From NCBI GenBank assembly GCA_944389975.1, contig CALXOH010000016.1:1-64000 (forward strand): 64,000 bases of DNA, read 5' to 3'. The notes below the pieces were generated by a model. That model did not search any database. It was not told the origin of the DNA and saw nothing but the letters and a program-made list of their open reading frames with translations. The position numbers were made by a program, and so were the translations under genes. Of this stretch, positions 54,264 to 64,000 are shown piece after piece (within the stretch, counting starts at the first letter, position 1; each line of letters opens with the position of its first letter). Origin of the DNA: an uncultured Spirochaetaceae bacterium. GTDB taxonomy: Bacteria; Spirochaetota; Spirochaetia; Sphaerochaetales; Sphaerochaetaceae.

Positions 54264-55442
54264 TTATTTCTCCAATGCCTTGATGCCGGGAAGGGTCTTT
54301 CCTTCGAGGAATTCAAGCGATGCACCACCTCCAGTGGAGACGTGCGAGATCTTGTCGGCAAGGCCGAACTTGTTGATTGCAGCGACGCTGTCGCCACCGC
54401 CTACTACGCTTACAGCGTCAGAGTCGGCAAGTGCTTTTGCGACCATCTCCGTGCCCTTTGCAAACTGTGCAAACTCAAATACCCCCATCGGGCCGTTCCA
54501 TACGACGTTCTTTGCGTCCTTGAGCGCATCAGTGATGAGTTTTACAGTCTTGGGTCCGATATCCATTCCCATGAGGTCATCCGGGATGTCAACCGAATCG
54601 ACGGCAACAGGCTCCGCAGTCTCAGCAAACTCCTTTGCAGCGACGTGGTCAACAGGGAGGATGACTTCTACGTTCTTCTCCTTTGCTTTTTCAAGGAATG
54701 AAGAAGCTGTCTCGAGGAAATCATCTTCGACAAGGGATTTGCCGATCTTGTGTCCCTGAACCTTTAAAAACGTGTATGCCATTCCGCCACCGATGACGAT
54801 CTTGTCACATGTCTTTGCGAGGGACTCGAGGACTGTGATCTTGCTGGATACTTTGCTTCCTCCGATTATAGCGACAAACGGATGCTCCGGATTCTCCAAG
54901 AGAGGAGCCATGTACTTGACTTCCTTCTCGATTAAGAAACCTGCGTAGGAAGGAAGGTAGTGCGATACGCCCTCCGTGGATGCGTGCGCCCTGTGTGCTG
55001 TTCCGAACGCGTCGTTCACGTATACGTCACCATAAGATGCGAGCGCTTTTGCATACTCCGGATCGTTCTTCTCCTCTTCCTTGTAGAAGCGGACGTTCTC
55101 AAGCATCAGTACTTCACCCGGCTTGAGTGCCTTGACCATGTCCTCCACTTCCTTTCCGAGTACGTCCGGAGCAAGAAGCACAGGCCTTCCGAGAAGCTTT
55201 TCGAACTCGTTCTTTACGGGAAGAAGCGAGAACTCAGGCTTCTTCTCTCCCTTTGGGCGACCGAAGTGAGTCATGATTACAAGGCTTGCACCCTCTGAAA
55301 GAATGTAGTTGATGGTCGGAAGAGCAGCCTTGATCCTCGTAGGATCAGTGACAACGCCGTTCTTGACCGGGCAGTTGAAATCAACGCGGATCAAAACCCT
55401 CTTGCCTTTCAAGTCAGCTTCCTTGACTGTATGTAGTTCCAT
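54264..55442 (-). CDS. pgk: phosphoglycerate kinase
   Basis: Transfers phosphate from 1,3-bisphosphoglycerate to ADP. 392 residues with [24 protein letters not shown], the GGSKVSSKI hinge region and the C-terminal [13 protein letters not shown]. It is encoded between gap and tpiA, forming a glycolytic operon. Confidence 0.97.
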   Translation of the reverse strand: MELHTVKEADLKGKRVLIRVDFNCPVKNGVVTDPTRIKAALPTINYILSEGASLVIMTHFGRPKGEKKPEFSLLPVKNEFEKLLGRPVLLAPDVLGKEVEDMVKALKPGEVLMLENVRFYKEEEKNDPEYAKALASYGDVYVNDAFGTAHRAHASTEGVSHYLPSYAGFLIEKEVKYMAPLLENPEHPFVAIIGGSKVSSKITVLESLAKTCDKIVIGGGMAYTFLKVQGHKIGKSLVEDDFLETASSFLEKAKEKNVEVILPVDHVAAKEFAETAEPVAVDSVDIPDDLMGMDIGPKTVKLITDALKDAKNVVWNGPMGVFEFAQFAKGTEMVAKALADSDAVSVVGGGDSVAAINKFGLADKISHVSTGGGASLEFLEGKTLPGIKALEK

Positions 55443-55454
55443 CGATTTTCTCCT

Positions 55455-55507
55455 ATAGAAAGAAGGCCTGCCGTAAAGCAGGCCCGTGGATCCGGAAATC
55501 CCGGATC
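55455..55507 (-). promoter_or_regulatory. two hairpins between gap and pgk (possible attenuator)
   Basis: Minus strand: ATCCGG/CCGGAT stem just past the gap stop, then GGCCTGC/GCAGGCC (55484-55478 and 55471-55465) followed by TTCTTTCTAT. The weak U-run suggests partial termination or mRNA processing, giving more gap than pgk transcript. Confidence 0.5.
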
Positions 55508-55514
55508 AGAAATT

Positions 55515-56611
<1,097 letters not shown>

Positions 56612-56656
56612 TTAACAAGATAAGCACTAAACCGCGGATTGGAAAGTTTAATTTGC

Positions 56657-57097
56657 TTAAAGCCCTTCCCCTCTCTTTTCCCGAAGGATCTTCTCCTGCA
56701 GCAAAAGCATCTCCTCTGATGAGAAATCATTGCTCTTGTGATCCATTCCCGAAAGGTGCAGGAGCCCGTGTAAAAGAAGCCTTTCCAATTCCTCATCATC
56801 AGGCACTTCGAATTCCCTGGCGTTTCTCCTCATGCTTTCCAAGCTTATGAAAACGTCCCCCAATTCCTTCTCCCCTTCGGGATTTGGAAACTCATCCCCG
56901 TCCGAAAGCGCGAACGTGAGGATGTCCGTGGGCTCGTCCTTCTCCCTATATTCCCTATTTAGTTCTTCAATCTCTTCGTCGCTGACGAATGTCACTGAGA
57001 AATTTCCATCAAGATTGATTCGTTTGATGAAATAATCGAGGCTTTTCCCGATCTTCTCCCCGTCGATTTCGAAACCGTTGGTTTCAAGCGTATACAT
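56657..57097 (-). CDS. ybeY: endoribonuclease YbeY
   Basis: A metal-dependent RNase involved in 16S rRNA 3' maturation and ribosome quality control. 146 residues with the zinc motif LLHGLLHLSGMDH (H-x3-H-x5-H) and REKDEPTDILTF. Last gene of phoH-pgpH-ybeY, an order common in many bacteria. Confidence 0.94.
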   Translation of the reverse strand: MYTLETNGFEIDGEKIGKSLDYFIKRINLDGNFSVTFVSDEEIEELNREYREKDEPTDILTFALSDGDEFPNPEGEKELGDVFISLESMRRNAREFEVPDDEELERLLLHGLLHLSGMDHKSNDFSSEEMLLLQEKILREKRGEGL

Positions 57098-57106
57098 ACT
57101 TTATCC

Positions 57107-59305
57107 TCACTTGTCGTATTCGATCCTCTGGTGGTCCCTTCCCATCAGGAACTTTATGAACGTCTCTTTTATCTTGAATAGATCGTTCAGCGTCAGCCTG
57201 CTGTCAGAGAGCTGCCCATAGTTTATCTTGCTGATGACTATGTTCATGATCAATCGATCGTACTTCTGCGGGTTCGGGTTCTTCAGCGTCCTTGAGGCTG
57301 CCTCCACGCAGTCGGCGAGCATCACGATACCTGACTCCGGGGTCTGCGGGATGTTTCCGTTGTACCTGAAATCCTCCTCGTGCACCGTGATTCCAGAGCC
57401 TTGCGCGTTCTTCTTCGCTTCATTGTAGAAGTACGAGATTATGTCGTTTCCATGGTGTTCGCTTATGATGTCCAGGACTTCCTGTGGAAGCCCTATCTCC
57501 CTACCCTTCTCGACGCCGAGTTTCACATGGCTTTTTATGACTGCAGCCGAGAGGTTGTTCGTAAGCATGTCGTGGGCGTTCTTTCCGTTCTGGTTTTCAA
57601 TGAAATACTCAGGGTGTTCCGCCTTCCCTATGTCGTGGTATAGCGCGCCGACACGGGCAAGTTCTGCGTTCACACCAACTTCCTTTGCTGCAAGGTATGC
57701 CATCTCCGAGACGTTCCTGGTGTGGTTGAACGTGCCTTGTGCGACTTGATTCAATCTATTCAACGTCGGTGAGTCGTCCGATGAGAGCTCGTGGAGACGG
57801 AAGACGGTCGGGATGTTGAAAAGACGCTCAAGTATCGGAAGAAGGATCGAAACGATCACGTATGTCAAAAGAACGTTCGAAACGACGACTAGTACCGCAT
57901 GCACCATCACCTGGTATGTGTATTCGGATAGAAAGCCGAACGCAACTGTGACCAAGGCGGAGAAAAGGGACGAATAGAAGGCTTGGTATATGGTGTCGAT
58001 CCTCGTAGTTCCGAAGCGGATGAACATTATCGAAGCTTCGATGATCATCAGAAAGTAGAAGAAGCTGTACTTCGTACTCGTGGGGAATACCACCGAAAAG
58101 CCTGCAAATACAAAGCCTACAGTGAACCCTATCCTTCTTTTGCTTGTCATCAAAGCAAACAGAACCGGAACAAGGATGAACGGAAGCATCGGGTCTACCG
58201 GGATATCCAGATCAAGAACCGGAATCGAAGTGAGCATGAATAAAGAGCCCAGTTCGGTAAGTACCAGTCCCGAGAGGAATATCAAGAGGTACAGGGGTGT
58301 GCGGAATTTGTAAGGTATGAAGAAGATGAGGAATATGATCGTGAAGGCGAGGATAGTCGAGAGAAAGAGTGCGTTTGCAACCATCTCGACAGGGTTTATC
58401 TCCGCCCTTTTCATGTTTATCTCATCTATGATCCTCAACTCGCGCTCTGTGATCACCGTATCCTTTGCTATCAGTAGATCGCCCTGACTCACCCTCACGA
58501 GGTCTGTTCCCGCATCTATCGCCGCTTTCGACTTGGCTCGCTCGGTCTCAGTCTGGTTGAATCTGATGTTTGCCTTTACGAATAAAGTTGCAAGGTCTGA
58601 TGCGATCATCCCATCTGAAATCGACAAATCGCCATAGCTGGACGCATCCGAGAGTACTTTCCCCGGGACGTCGCTCTCTCTGAATAGTTTGTTCGTGGAG
58701 ACCTCGACCATATTACCTTTTCCCTGGCCGTCGTTGATCTCCCTGTTTATCTTGTCGTATCCAAGCGAGTTGACCAGGGCGATGTCAGATGAGCTGAATA
58801 CACCACCACGCAAGAGGTTGACAACCTCCTCCCGAGCAATCCGGAGTATCAAGGGAAGGTTCGGGTTCTCCTTTTCGCTCTCAATTCTCCTTGTTACGTT
58901 CGAAATGTCATCCAAAAAACCCTCGATGACTTTGAGCGCAGCATCGCTTCCACCCATTTCCAAGGCATCCATGTAGTCGCTGAAAAGATTCAGCGTTCTC
59001 ATCGTGGATATGACATCGAATGTGAATATCGGCTTTACAGCCAGGGATGCACGTCGCTGCATCTCCCTCGTGCCGACTTCATCCAGGAACGACAGCGTAA
59101 CGGGGGAATAGACATCCTCGTCAGCAAGCTCACCCGCCTGATAATCCTTTGAGAGCACAACCTGCCTGAGGCTTGAATCGGGAAGTGCAGTCGGAATGTA
59201 TACAGCTATCATGATCGCAACGACGGAAAGGAACCAGAACGCGATCTTTGCATTCTTTGAAAAATAGGAGGAAACCTCCCTAATCTGGTCGCCCAGCATC
59301 CTCAT
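57107..59305 (-). CDS. pgpH: 7TM-HD phosphohydrolase, PgpH (c-di-AMP phosphodiesterase) type
   Basis: 732 residues: an N-terminal helix, an extracytoplasmic domain (about 45-305), seven membrane helices (about 308-490) and a cytoplasmic HD domain with FNHTRNVSEMAYLAA and GALYHDIGKAEHPEYF (HD at 557-558). Family members hydrolyse cyclic di-AMP. It overlaps phoH by 26 bp. No di-adenylate cyclase gene is in this window, so the substrate is by analogy. Confidence 0.9.
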   Translation of the reverse strand: MRMLGDQIREVSSYFSKNAKIAFWFLSVVAIMIAVYIPTALPDSSLRQVVLSKDYQAGELADEDVYSPVTLSFLDEVGTREMQRRASLAVKPIFTFDVISTMRTLNLFSDYMDALEMGGSDAALKVIEGFLDDISNVTRRIESEKENPNLPLILRIAREEVVNLLRGGVFSSSDIALVNSLGYDKINREINDGQGKGNMVEVSTNKLFRESDVPGKVLSDASSYGDLSISDGMIASDLATLFVKANIRFNQTETERAKSKAAIDAGTDLVRVSQGDLLIAKDTVITERELRIIDEINMKRAEINPVEMVANALFLSTILAFTIIFLIFFIPYKFRTPLYLLIFLSGLVLTELGSLFMLTSIPVLDLDIPVDPMLPFILVPVLFALMTSKRRIGFTVGFVFAGFSVVFPTSTKYSFFYFLMIIEASIMFIRFGTTRIDTIYQAFYSSLFSALVTVAFGFLSEYTYQVMVHAVLVVVSNVLLTYVIVSILLPILERLFNIPTVFRLHELSSDDSPTLNRLNQVAQGTFNHTRNVSEMAYLAAKEVGVNAELARVGALYHDIGKAEHPEYFIENQNGKNAHDMLTNNLSAAVIKSHVKLGVEKGREIGLPQEVLDIISEHHGNDIISYFYNEAKKNAQGSGITVHEEDFRYNGNIPQTPESGIVMLADCVEAASRTLKNPNPQKYDRLIMNIVISKINYGQLSDSRLTLNDLFKIKETFIKFLMGRDHQRIEYDK

Positions 59306-60296
59306 CCCTCCCGTATGCTCTTATGATATCCCTTATTATACGGCTTCTGACAGCGTCTTCGGAGTCGAACTTCACAACTTTTATCCCTTCGATGTTCTCC
59401 AAGAGCCCTATTGCGTGCAAAAGCCCCGAATCGTGCTTTCTTGGCAGATCGATCTGGCTCGGATCCCCCGTAACGATCATCTCCGAACCCTCCCCAAGCC
59501 TTGTGAGGAACATCTTCATCTGCGCCCGTGTCGCATTCTGCGCTTCATCGAGTATTACTACTGCAGAATTAAGCGATCTGCCGCGCATGTATGCAAGCGG
59601 GGAAATTTCGATCGCCCCCGAGTCCTCAAGCCTCCTCAAAGTTTCAAAAGTGAGCATTGTCTCCATCGCATCGTACAAAGGACGCATGTAAGGGTTCAGT
59701 TTCTGCGAAAGATCCCCGGGAAGAAAGCCAAGGGATTCCCCTGCTTCCACAACGGGCCTTGAGAGTATCACCTTCCTTTTCCTGCCGGAAAGGAGCTCTG
59801 AGAGTGCGTGTGCAATCGCGATAAACGTCTTTCCAGTCCCCGCAGGTCCGATTGAGAATACGATCTGGCTCTCTTCAAGGGCCTTCATGTACTCTTTCTG
59901 CCGGATTGTTTTCGCGCTGATCCGCTTTTCCCGTACAAGTATCGATACGTCTTCGCTCCTAGTGCTGGAGAGCACCTGTTGATACTCCATGAATATCTGG
60001 CTTTCCGTGATCTCGTCTTCCTTCTTTGCAAGTTCCTCGAGGCGTTTGAAAAGGGAAGGTAAGAGATCCCCCTCCCCTTCGGAGAAGACGACGTTGCCCC
60101 TCACTGTCATGTCCGAGCCCAGAAGCATCTCGAGGTACGAGAGGTTCGAATCGTTCGCCCCAAGCACCTTCTCTTCTGATTCCTGGGAAGAGAATGCGTA
60201 TGATGAAACCAAATAGTACTCCTCAATTGATTTGATGATATTCCTAATGCCGATCGTTTGCAACGCACTTAGAAGTCGCTCTCTCCCCTTTGCCAT
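59280..60296 (-). CDS. phoH: PhoH family ATPase
   Basis: 338 residues with an N-terminal KH-like part and a PhoH ATPase domain: Walker A SIGPAGTGKTF (about 149-158), RPVVEAGESLGFLPGD, Walker B VVILDEAQNAT and VTGDPSQIDLP. The family is thought to act on RNA and often pairs with YbeY, as here. It overlaps the lptD-like stop by 28 bp. Confidence 0.93.
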   Translation of the reverse strand: MAKGRERLLSALQTIGIRNIIKSIEEYYLVSSYAFSSQESEEKVLGANDSNLSYLEMLLGSDMTVRGNVVFSEGEGDLLPSLFKRLEELAKKEDEITESQIFMEYQQVLSSTRSEDVSILVREKRISAKTIRQKEYMKALEESQIVFSIGPAGTGKTFIAIAHALSELLSGRKRKVILSRPVVEAGESLGFLPGDLSQKLNPYMRPLYDAMETMLTFETLRRLEDSGAIEISPLAYMRGRSLNSAVVILDEAQNATRAQMKMFLTRLGEGSEMIVTGDPSQIDLPRKHDSGLLHAIGLLENIEGIKVVKFDSEDAVRSRIIRDIIRAYGRDEDAGRPD

Positions 60297-63200
60297 ACTC
60301 CGGAGCCGTTATCTTCCCACGCCTGGTCGACCTTCAAGTCGGGGAACGTCTTCCAGCTTAAGTAGACGGCAAACTCGGGCACGAAGCGGTACCTTCCGTT
60401 TGAAAGAAGCACGGATGCCGTGTACTTGACGTGCAAATCCCAGTCGGCCATGTAATGCACGAACTCGATCGATACGGATTCCATATTGAAGTTCGTCTGC
60501 CTGTTTCCCCCTCCGATGATGTCAAACGACTGCCAGAGGTCATTGAGCATCTCCATCAGGAACGCCCCGTCCACTTCCGAACCGTAATCCATGAAGTTGT
60601 TGTTCACAGAACGGAATGCGAACTTCAGATCCATGAACTCCGCAATGGAGAATGTGATGTCAGGTTCGAATATGAAGTACGACGAGGAGATGTTCTTCAC
60701 ATCGAAGTGCAACTCCAGGTTGAGTCCTAGGGAGATGTAGATCCTCCCTTTCCAGAACTGGAAGACCTGGTTCTCCATATCGAATTTCAGATCGACGCTC
60801 CTCAAGGCCAGTTCGTTTGCAGATCCGTCGAATGAGACCGAGATGTCGGTCATCGGAAGGGTAAGTATCCCCGTGATCTCGTTGAAATAGAAACTGCTCG
60901 ACTCATCCTCGCTGTAGCTCTCGTAGTCAAGACGACCCGTGAGCGCCCACTTCTTGTCGCTCGTCCTCACTCCGATCTGGCCCGAGATATCCAAAGGGCG
61001 TATCCAATCGGAAGATGTGAGAAGTTCGGACGTGTCGTACTCGAGCCTCCAGTTTGTAGTGAAGTAAGTGGAGTCGTATGCTATCGAGAGCGCTGCAAGG
61101 TCCGTCTCAAGCTTCCGTGTCGAATCGTTTTCCTCCATCCTGTATGACAGCGCAAGGGCAAACCCTTCGTATCTGTAGCTTAAAGATGGCTGTAGGGAGC
61201 CAACCAGCGGAAAGAGCGTGTAAGAGATACTTGGGGTGAATGTACCGGCTTCAGTCTGGAAAGCCTTGGTAAGCCCTATCGAATGCACAAGAACGCTCTC
61301 TTCGTTGAAATCGAGTTTGGATTCAGAAACTTCCCGCGTTCCGTTCTCGTATAGATCGGACCACGTGTAAAGCCTGTTTGTAAGCTTGTACTCAAGACCG
61401 ATGTACGGGATTTTCAGATCAAGTGCGTTCGTGAACCTGAACACCTTGTCTTCCGATCTGTAGTTCTCATCCCATTCGCTCTGGTAATCGAAATAAGGTG
61501 TCACTGTATCTGACAGCTGCAGATAACTACCTGCATTAAGCAGGAATTCGAGATTGAATTCGCTTTCGCTCGAGAAGTACCCCCCGTCGTTCTTCTCGTG
61601 GGTGTAGTCGTATTGGTTCTCCAGGCTCTCATCGAAGTTGTAACGCATCGAAGCCGTGTACTCTTCAATGGTCTCAGCCCCCCTCGGCCTTATATCGCTT
61701 TGGAACAACGGGTATAGAAGTGGATCTGAAAGCAGATACCTGTCCTGTTCACTTGTCTTCTCCTCTACTACATCAGCCTTCTTCTTCGTCATCTCTTCGT
61801 CAAAGAGCGCACCTGAGAGTGAGAGGTCGATCACAGGAAGCAACAGCTCTTCGACCAGGTATCGCTTGTCGTTTGAGGACCACGAATGCCTGCTCTGGTA
61901 GCGAAGAGTCGAGAGCGAGAGGTCATCAAGGTATTTCGTCTGGTACTTTCCGGGAAGGTCATACGATATCGAAATCTCCCTGCTGTACGATGAAAGGGTC
62001 GAGTTGTACGTATCGGGGAATGTAGTGCGCTGACCGAAGAGTGGATCGATCGAGAAAGTCGTAAGCCTGTTTCCAAGGTCGTTCATGACCGCTGGATCGG
62101 AATAGAACGGCATTTCGATGTCGATATCCAATCCGAAATCGCTGTAGGAGAACGTGTTCTCCCCGTAGTATCTCCATGGACTGGGGATGTTTGTATCGTT
62201 GCTGCGGGTGTATCCGAATCCCGCGAGGCTTTCGATCCCGAGTTTCCCGTCGAGGAAATTGAGGGCAAGGTCGATGCCGAGGTGGACGCCGAGGGCAGAG
62301 TATGCATCGGCCATCATCGCGATGTGGCTGTCCGTGTCAAACGCCCACTTCTGGAGCCCCTCGGGCTCTTCCTGGGAGTAGAAAGCCCCGTTCGGAACCA
62401 AGGTAGACCTATCCACGTCTGAGTTGTCGAAGATTGCAAGAAACGAAGAGTCCTCGCTGCTTTGGATCCTGTCCGTATGGCCGAGAAATTCGAAGGTGGT
62501 ATTCAGAAACGCACCCTTTTCGGATGTAAAACCAAAGGCGGGGTTGCCGTTTATCACGGAGCCGGGATAGAAGAACGCAGGAAAGTAGAATACGGGGACA
62601 CGCCCGATCTTGAGTATCGCGTTCTCTATGAGCATATCCGATCCGGGGAGCATCATTATGTCCGTCGCCTGGATCGCCGAAAGAGGATTCTTCTCCCTTG
62701 ATGCGATGTATCCGTCCTCGTAGATCACGCTTCCGTTGTCGAGGAATGTGAGTTTCTCGCCAACGGAGTATACTGTGATCGGAGTTGACGAAGAGTCGAG
62801 TGTCTTCTCACTCGATGTAGATGCCCTCTCCACGTTCAGCTCCCCTTTCTCCCAGTAGAACGTGACTATGTCTGCGTTGATCGTATTATCCCCGTCGAGG
62901 AACGTTACGTTTCCGATAGCACTCAACAGCTTCCTGTTGCTGTCTATTATCACAGTGTCGGATGAAAGCGTGCTGTCGTTGTTCTTGAATGAGAAACGCA
63001 GGGAGACGTTGCCCCTCAAGGTAGTTATCCCACCTGATGAGTAAAAGCTGTCGGTTGAAAGTATTTCAACTGTATAGCTATCGGAGAGGTTCTCTTCCCT
63101 CGCTTCGTAGTGCTCCAGATTCTCACTTTCATACAATCTCGTACGGATTGCATCATCAGAGAGACTCGTGTCGATCCCCCTCAAGGCCGCCATGTCCAAC

Positions 63201-63301
63201 AGCTCTTCGTGACTGGCATCGAAAATATCGTACGCAGTCAATGCAAAGAGCATAGTGCAAATAAAAGACATGACGATCAAGAGGAATAGTTTCTTCAGCA
63301 C
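60269..63301 (-). CDS. lptD: LptD/OstA-like outer-membrane assembly protein
   Basis: 1010 residues with a signal peptide (KKLFLLIVMSFICTMLFA), an OstA/LptA-like beta-jellyroll (GGITTLRGNVSLRF, SDTVIIDSNRKLLSAIGNV, about 85-175), the conserved IGRVPVFYFPAFFYPG and a long C-terminal beta-barrel. It should insert LPS or a related glycolipid into the outer leaflet; treponemes have such a protein even without typical LPS. It starts with GTG, 1 bp after the uvrA stop. Confidence 0.85.
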   Translation of the reverse strand: MLKKLFLLIVMSFICTMLFALTAYDIFDASHEELLDMAALRGIDTSLSDDAIRTRLYESENLEHYEAREENLSDSYTVEILSTDSFYSSGGITTLRGNVSLRFSFKNNDSTLSSDTVIIDSNRKLLSAIGNVTFLDGDNTINADIVTFYWEKGELNVERASTSSEKTLDSSSTPITVYSVGEKLTFLDNGSVIYEDGYIASREKNPLSAIQATDIMMLPGSDMLIENAILKIGRVPVFYFPAFFYPGSVINGNPAFGFTSEKGAFLNTTFEFLGHTDRIQSSEDSSFLAIFDNSDVDRSTLVPNGAFYSQEEPEGLQKWAFDTDSHIAMMADAYSALGVHLGIDLALNFLDGKLGIESLAGFGYTRSNDTNIPSPWRYYGENTFSYSDFGLDIDIEMPFYSDPAVMNDLGNRLTTFSIDPLFGQRTTFPDTYNSTLSSYSREISISYDLPGKYQTKYLDDLSLSTLRYQSRHSWSSNDKRYLVEELLLPVIDLSLSGALFDEEMTKKKADVVEEKTSEQDRYLLSDPLLYPLFQSDIRPRGAETIEEYTASMRYNFDESLENQYDYTHEKNDGGYFSSESEFNLEFLLNAGSYLQLSDTVTPYFDYQSEWDENYRSEDKVFRFTNALDLKIPYIGLEYKLTNRLYTWSDLYENGTREVSESKLDFNEESVLVHSIGLTKAFQTEAGTFTPSISYTLFPLVGSLQPSLSYRYEGFALALSYRMEENDSTRKLETDLAALSIAYDSTYFTTNWRLEYDTSELLTSSDWIRPLDISGQIGVRTSDKKWALTGRLDYESYSEDESSSFYFNEITGILTLPMTDISVSFDGSANELALRSVDLKFDMENQVFQFWKGRIYISLGLNLELHFDVKNISSSYFIFEPDITFSIAEFMDLKFAFRSVNNNFMDYGSEVDGAFLMEMLNDLWQSFDIIGGGNRQTNFNMESVSIEFVHYMADWDLHVKYTASVLLSNGRYRFVPEFAVYLSWKTFPDLKVDQAWEDNGSGVWQRGESDF

Positions 63302-63302
63302 T

Positions 63303-64000
63303 TCACGACTCCAGGTAGCGTTTGAGGAACATGCCTGTATAACTTTCCTTCACATGAGAAACTTCCTCAGGCGTTCCTGTCGCAACTACAGTGCCGCCCT
63401 CGTCCCCGCCTTCGGGCCCGAGGTCTATTATATAGTCGGCTGACTTGATCACATCGAGGTTGTGCTCTATGAGTATAACAGTATTCCCTTGGTCCACCAA
63501 ACGATTCAGCACCTCCAAAAGTTTCTTTACATCCACGAAGTGCAATCCGGTAGTCGGCTCATCGAGTATGTAGAGGGTATTGCCCGTACTGACGCGCGAA
63601 AGCTCAAGGGCAAGCTTGACCCTCTGCGCCTCCCCTCCCGAGAGGGTCAACGCGCTCTGCCCGAGCCTGATGTAGTCGAGTCCCACATCCATCAGCGTGT
63701 CGAGTTTCCTTTTTATCTTCGGAATCGAAGAGAAGAACTCGGATGCTTCCCTCACTGTCATTTCCAGCACGTCGGAGATGTTTTTCCCTTTGAACGTAAC
63801 TTCCAGAGTCTCCTTGTTGTACCTTTTTCCCTTGCATACGTCGCACTTGACAAATACATCGGGCAGGAAGTGCATCTCGATCTTCATCTCCCCGTCCCCC
63901 TGGCAGTTCTCGCATCGTCCCCCCGGAACGTTGAACGAGAAGCGCCCCGGCGTATACCCACGAGCCTTCGATTCGTTCAGCGAAGCAAAAAGCTCTCGGA
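63303..64000 (-). CDS. uvrA: excinuclease ABC subunit A, C-terminal part (partial)
   Basis: The 3' end of uvrA; the 5' part lies beyond the window. The visible residues contain a zinc finger ([30 protein letters not shown]), the ABC signature [15 protein letters not shown], Walker [13 protein letters not shown] and the H-loop [18 protein letters not shown]. It recognises DNA damage in nucleotide-excision repair and is followed 1 bp later by lptD. Confidence 0.96.
   Translation of the reverse strand, partial: RELFASLNESKARGYTPGRFSFNVPGGRCENCQGDGEMKIEMHFLPDVFVKCDVCKGKRYNKETLEVTFKGKNISDVLEMTVREASEFFSSIPKIKRKLDTLMDVGLDYIRLGQSALTLSGGEAQRVKLALELSRVSTGNTLYILDEPTTGLHFVDVKKLLEVLNRLVDQGNTVILIEHNLDVIKSADYIIDLGPEGGDEGGTVVATGTPEEVSHVKESYTGMFLKRYLES

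Noticed and set aside
54263-54397. 45-codon N-terminal extension of tpiA
   Set aside because: It lies inside pgk in another frame, and TpiA homologues begin at YIAGNWKMN.

Overview
The window is about 64 kb of dense bacterial chromosome with roughly 62 protein genes, one tmRNA and no rRNA, tRNA, insertion sequence or CRISPR array that I can recognise. Gene content and order point to a spirochaete: the block mraZ-rsmH-ftsL-ftsW-ftsQ-ftsA-ftsZ lies next to xerC, hslVU and a flagellar-type gene (flhF), an arrangement like that in treponemes; an LptD/OstA-type protein indicates an outer membrane; paired GH57 enzymes with a DUF4912 protein also fit. Several details (no transpeptidase gene in the division cluster, a truncated penicillin-binding-protein-like gene elsewhere, flhF without flagellar genes) suggest a non-motile, possibly coccoid relative of the Sphaerochaeta group. 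That placement is inference.

Layout. 1-5380: a small lipoprotein, pyruvate phosphate dikinase, a sigma-70 family factor, an unknown protein and groES. 5380-14788: a minus-strand run transcribed secA, thpR, cvpA, holB, a PAS histidine kinase, its sigma-54-type response regulator and a DinG-like helicase. 14839-16870: two divergent envelope genes, a degenerate LysM/LytM protein and a class-B-PBP-like protein without its transpeptidase domain. 16847-21306: a dprA-like gene, xerC, hslV, hslU and flhF. 21441-22793: a plus-strand ATPase gene that interrupts the minus-strand series. 22795-29490: the division cluster from mraZ to ftsZ plus xerD. 29663-35388: a membrane protein and a glycogen-type carbohydrate block (two GH57 proteins, DUF4912). 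35347-38879: recN, nadK and a DegT-like protein lacking its PLP lysine. 38947-41712: a PEGA/SUMF1-like membrane protein, smpB, a TetR-type regulator and the tmRNA. 41812-44728: folD, miaB and a sirtuin. 44831-47797: an envelope protein, a lipoprotein and an MFS transporter. 47786-50045: a four-gene operon of unknown membrane and coiled-coil proteins, including a 51-residue gene. 50094-54262: nusB, map and a phosphoribosyltransferase, a PpiC-type foldase, secG and tpiA. 54264-56522: pgk and gap. 56657-64000: uvrA (partial), lptD, phoH, pgpH and ybeY.

Working together: the glycolytic genes gap-pgk-tpiA and ppdK handle triose phosphate to pyruvate; secA, secG, the foldase and lptD serve the envelope; tmRNA and SmpB lie close together and provide ribosome rescue; hslUV, xerC/D, recN, uvrA and dinG cover proteolysis and DNA maintenance. 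The most interesting theme is peptidoglycan synthesis. A divergent SEDS protein (FtsW) sits in a division cluster without ftsI, while a PBP pedestal-only protein and a LytM protein without metal ligands face each other across a shared promoter region. This may be a cell-wall machine rebuilt without a transpeptidase.
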